DNA of 7,361 nt from Candidatus Woesebacteria bacterium RIFCSPHIGHO2_01_FULL_44_10. GTDB lineage: Bacteria; Patescibacteriota; Microgenomatia; UBA8517. The translations under genes were made by a program, and so were the position numbers. The stretch lies in contig MGGO01000012.1 of assembly GCA_001792465.1 (NCBI GenBank), forward strand, positions 348 to 7,708, written 5' to 3'. Under the pieces are notes generated by a model. It was given only the letters and a program-made list of their open reading frames with translations, made no database searches and was not told the DNA's origin. This document shows, piece by piece, positions 4,573-7,361 of this stretch; the first letter of the stretch is position 1, and the number at the start of each line of letters is the position of its first letter.

Positions 4573-5362
4573 AAAATCTTTAATATTGGTTAAACTCGGG
4601 GGTAGCCTGATTACAGATAAGAAAAAACCTTTTACGGCAAAATTGGATGTCATTAAACGTCTAGCAAAAGAAATTCACCGGGCCCAGGGGAAAGTTGATG
4701 CAAAACTGATTGTTGGCAATGGCGGGGGTTCGTTTACGCATTTTGTTTCAGAAGAATACGATTTAATTAACGGATTAAAAAACTCGACTAGTTATAAAGG
4801 ATTGGCCCAATTGCAAGAGGCAACCGTAAGGTTAAATCAAATAGTAGTCCAGGAGCTTATAAAAGCAGGCGAAAATGCTTTTACCCTTCATCCTTCAAGC
4901 TTCATCTTTGCCGACACTAAGCAGCTGAATAAAGTTTTTTTGGAGCCGCTACTCAAGTTGCTCACGCTGGACATGCTGCCGGTGGTCTATGGGGGAGCGA
5001 TTTTTGATTTACAAAAAGGAGTGATTGATTTTTCAACTGAAAAAACTCTTAACTTTCTGGCTTTACAGCTGGGTAAATATTACAAGATTGAGAGAGTCAT
5101 TTATTGTAGTAAAACAGATGGCGTCTACGATCATAAAGGTAAGACAATCGCGATGATAATGACAAAAGATTTTCCCAAAGTTAAGAAATTGATTGGCAAG
5201 ACAGAGGGCATAGACGTCACGGGTGGAATGTTGCACAAAGTTGAGGAGTCTATAAAACTGGCCAAAAGTGGAATTCCATCGCTGATTATCAATGGAAGTA
5301 GAAAAAATGAGCTTCTTGATGTACTATTGATCGGTTCTCATCACGGTACGCTTATAAAATGA
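4562..5362 (+). CDS. ipk: Isopentenyl phosphate kinase
   Basis: Role: phosphorylates isopentenyl phosphate to isopentenyl diphosphate with ATP, the last step of the alternative (archaeal-type) mevalonate pathway; amino acid kinase superfamily. Seen: 266 aa. LVKLGGSLITDK (9-20) has the P-loop-like Lys11 and GGS. GNGGGSFTH (52-60) matches the family block HGGGSFGH, keeping the final His60, the position of the catalytic His described for archaeal IPKs, while the first His is Asn53 and the second-last Gly is Thr59. KTDGVYD (184-190) and DVTGGMLHKVEE (218-229) are the nucleotide- and substrate-side loops. INGSRKNELLDVLLIG..HGTLI (243-265) is the family C-terminus. The start is the ATG at 4562; a TTG at 4559 is possible. 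It overlaps the upstream small ORF by 11 bp and the NUDIX gene by 4 bp. A fosfomycin-kinase-like relative is the main alternative; proximity to uppS favours IPK. Confidence 0.88.
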   Translation: MKNRKSLILVKLGGSLITDKKKPFTAKLDVIKRLAKEIHRAQGKVDAKLIVGNGGGSFTHFVSEEYDLINGLKNSTSYKGLAQLQEATVRLNQIVVQELIKAGENAFTLHPSSFIFADTKQLNKVFLEPLLKLLTLDMLPVVYGGAIFDLQKGVIDFSTEKTLNFLALQLGKYYKIERVIYCSKTDGVYDHKGKTIAMIMTKDFPKVKKLIGKTEGIDVTGGMLHKVEESIKLAKSGIPSLIINGSRKNELLDVLLIGSHHGTLIK

Positions 5363-5832
5363 ATAAAGATAAAGAAAAAAGAGAAGCCGACCAAGCCTTA
5401 CCCTGGGGAGTAGGGGTGATTATCAGGCACTCGACTGAACCAGATAAAGTTCTTGTAGTTCAAGAAGCAACATCTGATGGAAATATTGGCAAAGAAGTGG
5501 GGATGCTTACTTTTCCTTCAGGCCACGTTGAATTTGGAGAAACACCAGAACAAGCAGCCTTAAGAGAAGTTCTGGAGGAAACGGGTTATCGGATTGAAAT
5601 AGATTATTTACTGGGTCAATATACAATTCCGGGCATAGTTGGGTTTGCTTTAGTTGCTAATGTTGTGGCTGAACCTGATTGGTCATTTATTAGACCCGAC
5701 GACGTGCTGAATGTGGCTTGGGTTTCAATTAATGAATTTGTAAATGGGGGGTCTAACTTGCGGCCTGGAAATCAGGCGGCGGTTGAAGATTATTTAGCTG
5801 GTAGGCGCGAGGTAATAAGAGATTTGAGATGA
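5359..5832 (+). CDS. NUDIX hydrolase
   Basis: Role: cleaves a nucleoside-diphosphate-type bond with divalent metal; the substrate is not determined. Seen: 157 aa with a complete NUDIX box, GHVEFGETPEQAALREVLEE then TGY (55-77), matching G-x5-E-x7-REU-x-EE-x-GU without deviation. PWGVGVIIR (15-23) is the first beta strand. IRPDDVLNVAWVSINEF (111-127) is the usual late strand-helix unit. The ATG shares bases with the ipk stop (ATGA at 5359-5362), so the two are almost certainly translated together. Inference: the pairing with ipk suggests action on a prenyl diphosphate or phosphate, as plant NUDIX enzymes dephosphorylate IPP back to IP. General nucleotide-pool cleaning (MutT-like) remains equally possible. 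Confidence 0.9.
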   Translation: MNKDKEKREADQALPWGVGVIIRHSTEPDKVLVVQEATSDGNIGKEVGMLTFPSGHVEFGETPEQAALREVLEETGYRIEIDYLLGQYTIPGIVGFALVANVVAEPDWSFIRPDDVLNVAWVSINEFVNGGSNLRPGNQAAVEDYLAGRREVIRDLR

Positions 5833-5836
5833 GGCA

Positions 5837-5845
5837 TGTTATACT
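5837..5845 (+). promoter_or_regulatory. Extended -10 promoter of uppS
   Basis: TG-T-TATACT at 5837-5845, five bases after the NUDIX stop, with 14 bp to the uppS ATG. This implies a leader of about 6-8 nt, with no Shine-Dalgarno. It allows uppS to be expressed apart from ipk-nudix, although read-through from them is also likely. Confidence 0.6.
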
Positions 5846-5859
5846 AATTATTACTATTA

Positions 5860-7107
5860 ATGACAGAAAAGTTGTTGGCTCTTCCAAAAGGTACGGTTGT
5901 TCCCGATCATCTCGCCATTATCCCAGATGGTAATAGGCGCTGGGCCAGAGCCCGGGGGTTAGATCCGATTGAGGGCCACAGGGCCGGTGCCAAGCGTGCG
6001 ATGGAACTAATTCGTGCCGCCAGAAACCTTGGAGTTCACACGACCACTTTTTGGGGCTTATCAACTGAGAATTGGCGTGAGAGAAACGAAAAGGAGGTCA
6101 AATGGATCATGAAAATTATTGGTAAAATTATCGATGATAATGTTGATGAGGCAAATAAAGATGGTGCGAGAATTGTTCACTTGGGTAGGAAGGAAAGATT
6201 ACCCAAGACTTTGATCGACAAAGTAAATGAAGCGGAAGATAAAACTAAAAATAACACTAAATTTATTTTTAATATTGCCCTGGACTATGGCGGCCAGGAC
6301 GAGATTGTAAGGGCGATTCAGAAAATGATAAAAGCGAAAGTTAGAGCAGGGGATGTCGACATTAAACTTGTTGATAAATATATGGACACAGCAGATCAAC
6401 CTTATCCATACCCAGATCTTTTTATCCGGACGTCAGGCGAACAAAGAACTAGTGGCCTTCTGCTTTGGCAGAGCCACTACGTTGAAACCTATTGGGAGGA
6501 CGATCATTTTCCTGATTTTTCTCCTGAGAAAATGCGTGAGGCGATTTTGGATTACTCCCGGAGGCGAAGAAGATTTGGTGGGAATGACGCGGTTGAGCAT
6601 TTAAAATTCAAGCCCGAGTTAACGGCTAAGCTGGAGCTTGATTGGTGGCGGCTATCAAAAGTTCCCGAAGGCACCAGATTCAGAGATTTTGTAATTGCTT
6701 ACCTGGCTGAGCAATATGGAATCAGCAAAAAGCATGCCGGAGCGGCGGCCAAATACCTGATTTGGGCCCTGGCTAATGGAAATAAGAAAGATTGGAAAGC
6801 TGCTACCCGCCATTTGAAGAGCTTTTACAAATTAATCAGGGACCACATTAAACTGGCTTTCGAGCCCGAAATCGTGGCCAGTCTTAAAGTAAAGTTCTGG
6901 CAAAATCCGGAGGATGAAGCCGCAAGAGCGCTTTACGCGGAGGAATACAGAATTAGTGATTTTCAAGCCGCTAAGGCAGCCCATTTGCGGGTTCTGGCCC
7001 AAAAAGAGCGCACCCTGGCGCTTGAGAGTGGCAACGAAACTCATTGGAAGCGGGCCCAGGATTATCTTCAAAAGCACTACAAAGCTCTAAAAGATCGTGT
7101 GGCTTGA
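5860..7107 (+). CDS. uppS: Undecaprenyl diphosphate synthase with a duplicated C-terminal helical extension
   Basis: Role: cis-prenyltransferase adding IPP units to farnesyl diphosphate to make the undecaprenyl carrier lipid for peptidoglycan and glycan synthesis. Seen: 415 aa. Residues 1-245 are the full enzyme: IPDGNRRWAR (21-30) with the catalytic Asp23, GHRAGAKRAMEL (39-50), FWGLSTENWRER (64-75), LDYGGQDEIVRA (141-152), and the IPP-binding block IRTSGEQRTSG (189-199) followed by LLWQSHYVETYWED (201-214) and FPDF (217-220). Standard UppS ends near here, at ~230-260 aa. Residues ~246-415 are an extra helical region made of two related ~80-residue repeats (253-330 and 336-413), with no family I recognise. 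The start ATG lies 14 bp after an extended -10. No stop or frameshift separates the parts, so this is one fused polypeptide. The enzyme call is secure; the extension's function is unknown. Confidence 0.93.
   Translation: MTEKLLALPKGTVVPDHLAIIPDGNRRWARARGLDPIEGHRAGAKRAMELIRAARNLGVHTTTFWGLSTENWRERNEKEVKWIMKIIGKIIDDNVDEANKDGARIVHLGRKERLPKTLIDKVNEAEDKTKNNTKFIFNIALDYGGQDEIVRAIQKMIKAKVRAGDVDIKLVDKYMDTADQPYPYPDLFIRTSGEQRTSGLLLWQSHYVETYWEDDHFPDFSPEKMREAILDYSRRRRRFGGNDAVEHLKFKPELTAKLELDWWRLSKVPEGTRFRDFVIAYLAEQYGISKKHAGAAAKYLIWALANGNKKDWKAATRHLKSFYKLIRDHIKLAFEPEIVASLKVKFWQNPEDEAARALYAEEYRISDFQAAKAAHLRVLAQKERTLALESGNETHWKRAQDYLQKHYKALKDRVA
6616..7098 (+). repeat. Tandem ~80-aa protein repeat in the UppS extension
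   Basis: Repeat 1 (residues 253-330) and repeat 2 (336-413) align by eye: ELTAKLELDWWRL with EIVASLKVKFWQN, YLAEQYGISKKHAGAAA with LYAEEYRISDFQAAKAA, and NKKDWKAATRHLKSFYKLI with NETHWKRAQDYLQKHYKAL. Repeat 2 has a short insertion before the last helix and a deletion after Trp. DNA similarity is low, so the duplication is old. Confidence 0.65.
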
Positions 7108-7132
7108 CAAAACTTTTCAATTCGATCATACT
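7104..7132 (+). promoter_or_regulatory. Sigma-70-type promoter of the winged-helix gene
   Basis: Perfect -35 TTGACA (7104-7109), exactly 17 bp, then CATACT (7127-7132). The -35 overlaps the uppS stop codon. Transcription would start near 7139, about 13 nt before the ATG at 7153. This is the only promoter in the window with a full consensus -35. Confidence 0.75.
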
Positions 7133-7152
7133 AGAAAAGAGACTATTTTTTA

Positions 7153-7361
7153 ATGAAGAAAATCGAAACTATCTGGCGGGAAATGCTATTTCAGGCTCTG
7201 GAAAAGGGGAGCCGGAGATTTGTGCAAAAGGACTTGGCGGCTAAATTTAACTTTTCAACGAGCACGATTTTCCAGGCTCTAAAAACACCTAGAGCGATGG
7301 GAGCAGTCCGGGTTACTGGTCGTGATTTTATTCTTGAGGACCCGGAAAAATTACTTTATCA
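7153..7361 (+). CDS. Winged helix-turn-helix protein (partial, 5' part)
   Basis: Seen: open from the ATG at 7153 to the window end, 69 codons: MKKIETIWREMLFQALEKGS..., then FVQKDLAAKFNFSTSTIFQA (24-43), a helix-turn-helix (QKDLAAKFNFSTSTIFQAL), then a recognition-helix end and a wing, AVRVTGRDFILEDPEKLLY. It is consistent with a winged-helix DNA-binding domain at the N-terminus of a longer protein. The downstream domain is outside the window, so it cannot be called a transcription regulator with certainty; winged helices also precede enzymatic domains in archaea and CPR bacteria. It has its own promoter at 7104-7132 and no Shine-Dalgarno. It lies 45 bp after uppS and might regulate the lipid genes, but nothing in the sequence proves that. 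Confidence 0.75.
   Translation, partial: MKKIETIWREMLFQALEKGSRRFVQKDLAAKFNFSTSTIFQALKTPRAMGAVRVTGRDFILEDPEKLLY

Noticed and set aside
1..7361. CRISPR arrays, insertion sequences or integrase genes
   Set aside because: No regularly spaced repeats, no transposase or recombinase motifs in any frame that I could see.

Overview
The window looks like a chromosomal segment from a small-genome, uncultured bacterium, most likely of the Patescibacteria (Candidate Phyla Radiation). The reasons are indirect. Genes are compact and often lack Shine-Dalgarno sites. An isopentenyl phosphate kinase, otherwise typical of archaea and Chloroflexota, sits next to a bacterial UPP synthase. Spacers hold short A/T-rich tandem repeats. 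I could not run a database search, so the phylum is inference.

Layout. Positions 1-79 (minus) hold the start of a membrane-anchored protein, divergent from mreB (101-1108, plus) across a ~20-bp spacer with back-to-back -10 boxes. After a spacer with an A/T tandem repeat and a hairpin comes a WecG/TagA/CpsF-family glycosyltransferase (1256-2041, plus). Its 3' end overlaps by 91 bp a convergent ECF-type sigma factor (1951-2529, minus). Upstream of the sigma gene, also on minus, is an unrecognised ~387-aa helical protein (2582-3745).

The stretch 3746-4347 (about 600 bp) has no secure protein gene but is crowded. It holds a promoter for the 387-aa gene, a possible small plus-strand ORF (3864-4043), a relic copy of the first 12-13 codons of the sigma gene (4016-4078), a ~196-nt minus-strand RNA gene with its own extended -10 and intrinsic terminator (4099-4294), and an exact 32-bp copy of the sigma-gene promoter (4323-4354). 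The RNA begins with a tRNA-like acceptor/T-arm structure that carries a G3-U70 pair but has no anticodon arm. This is the most unusual item in the window.

From 4348 on, genes run on plus: a small hypothetical ORF (to 4572), isopentenyl phosphate kinase (4562-5362), a NUDIX hydrolase (5359-5832, ATGA overlap), a UPP synthase with a duplicated ~80-residue C-terminal extension (5860-7107, own extended -10), and a winged-helix protein running off the window (7153-7361, own TTGACA/CATACT promoter).

Common theme: cell-envelope lipid-carrier biology. The kinase makes IPP, UppS condenses IPP into the undecaprenyl carrier, TagA-family enzymes add sugars to carrier-linked intermediates, and MreB directs wall growth. 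The sigma factor, the 387-aa protein and the structured RNA form a separate island, apparently shaped by local duplication and insertion.
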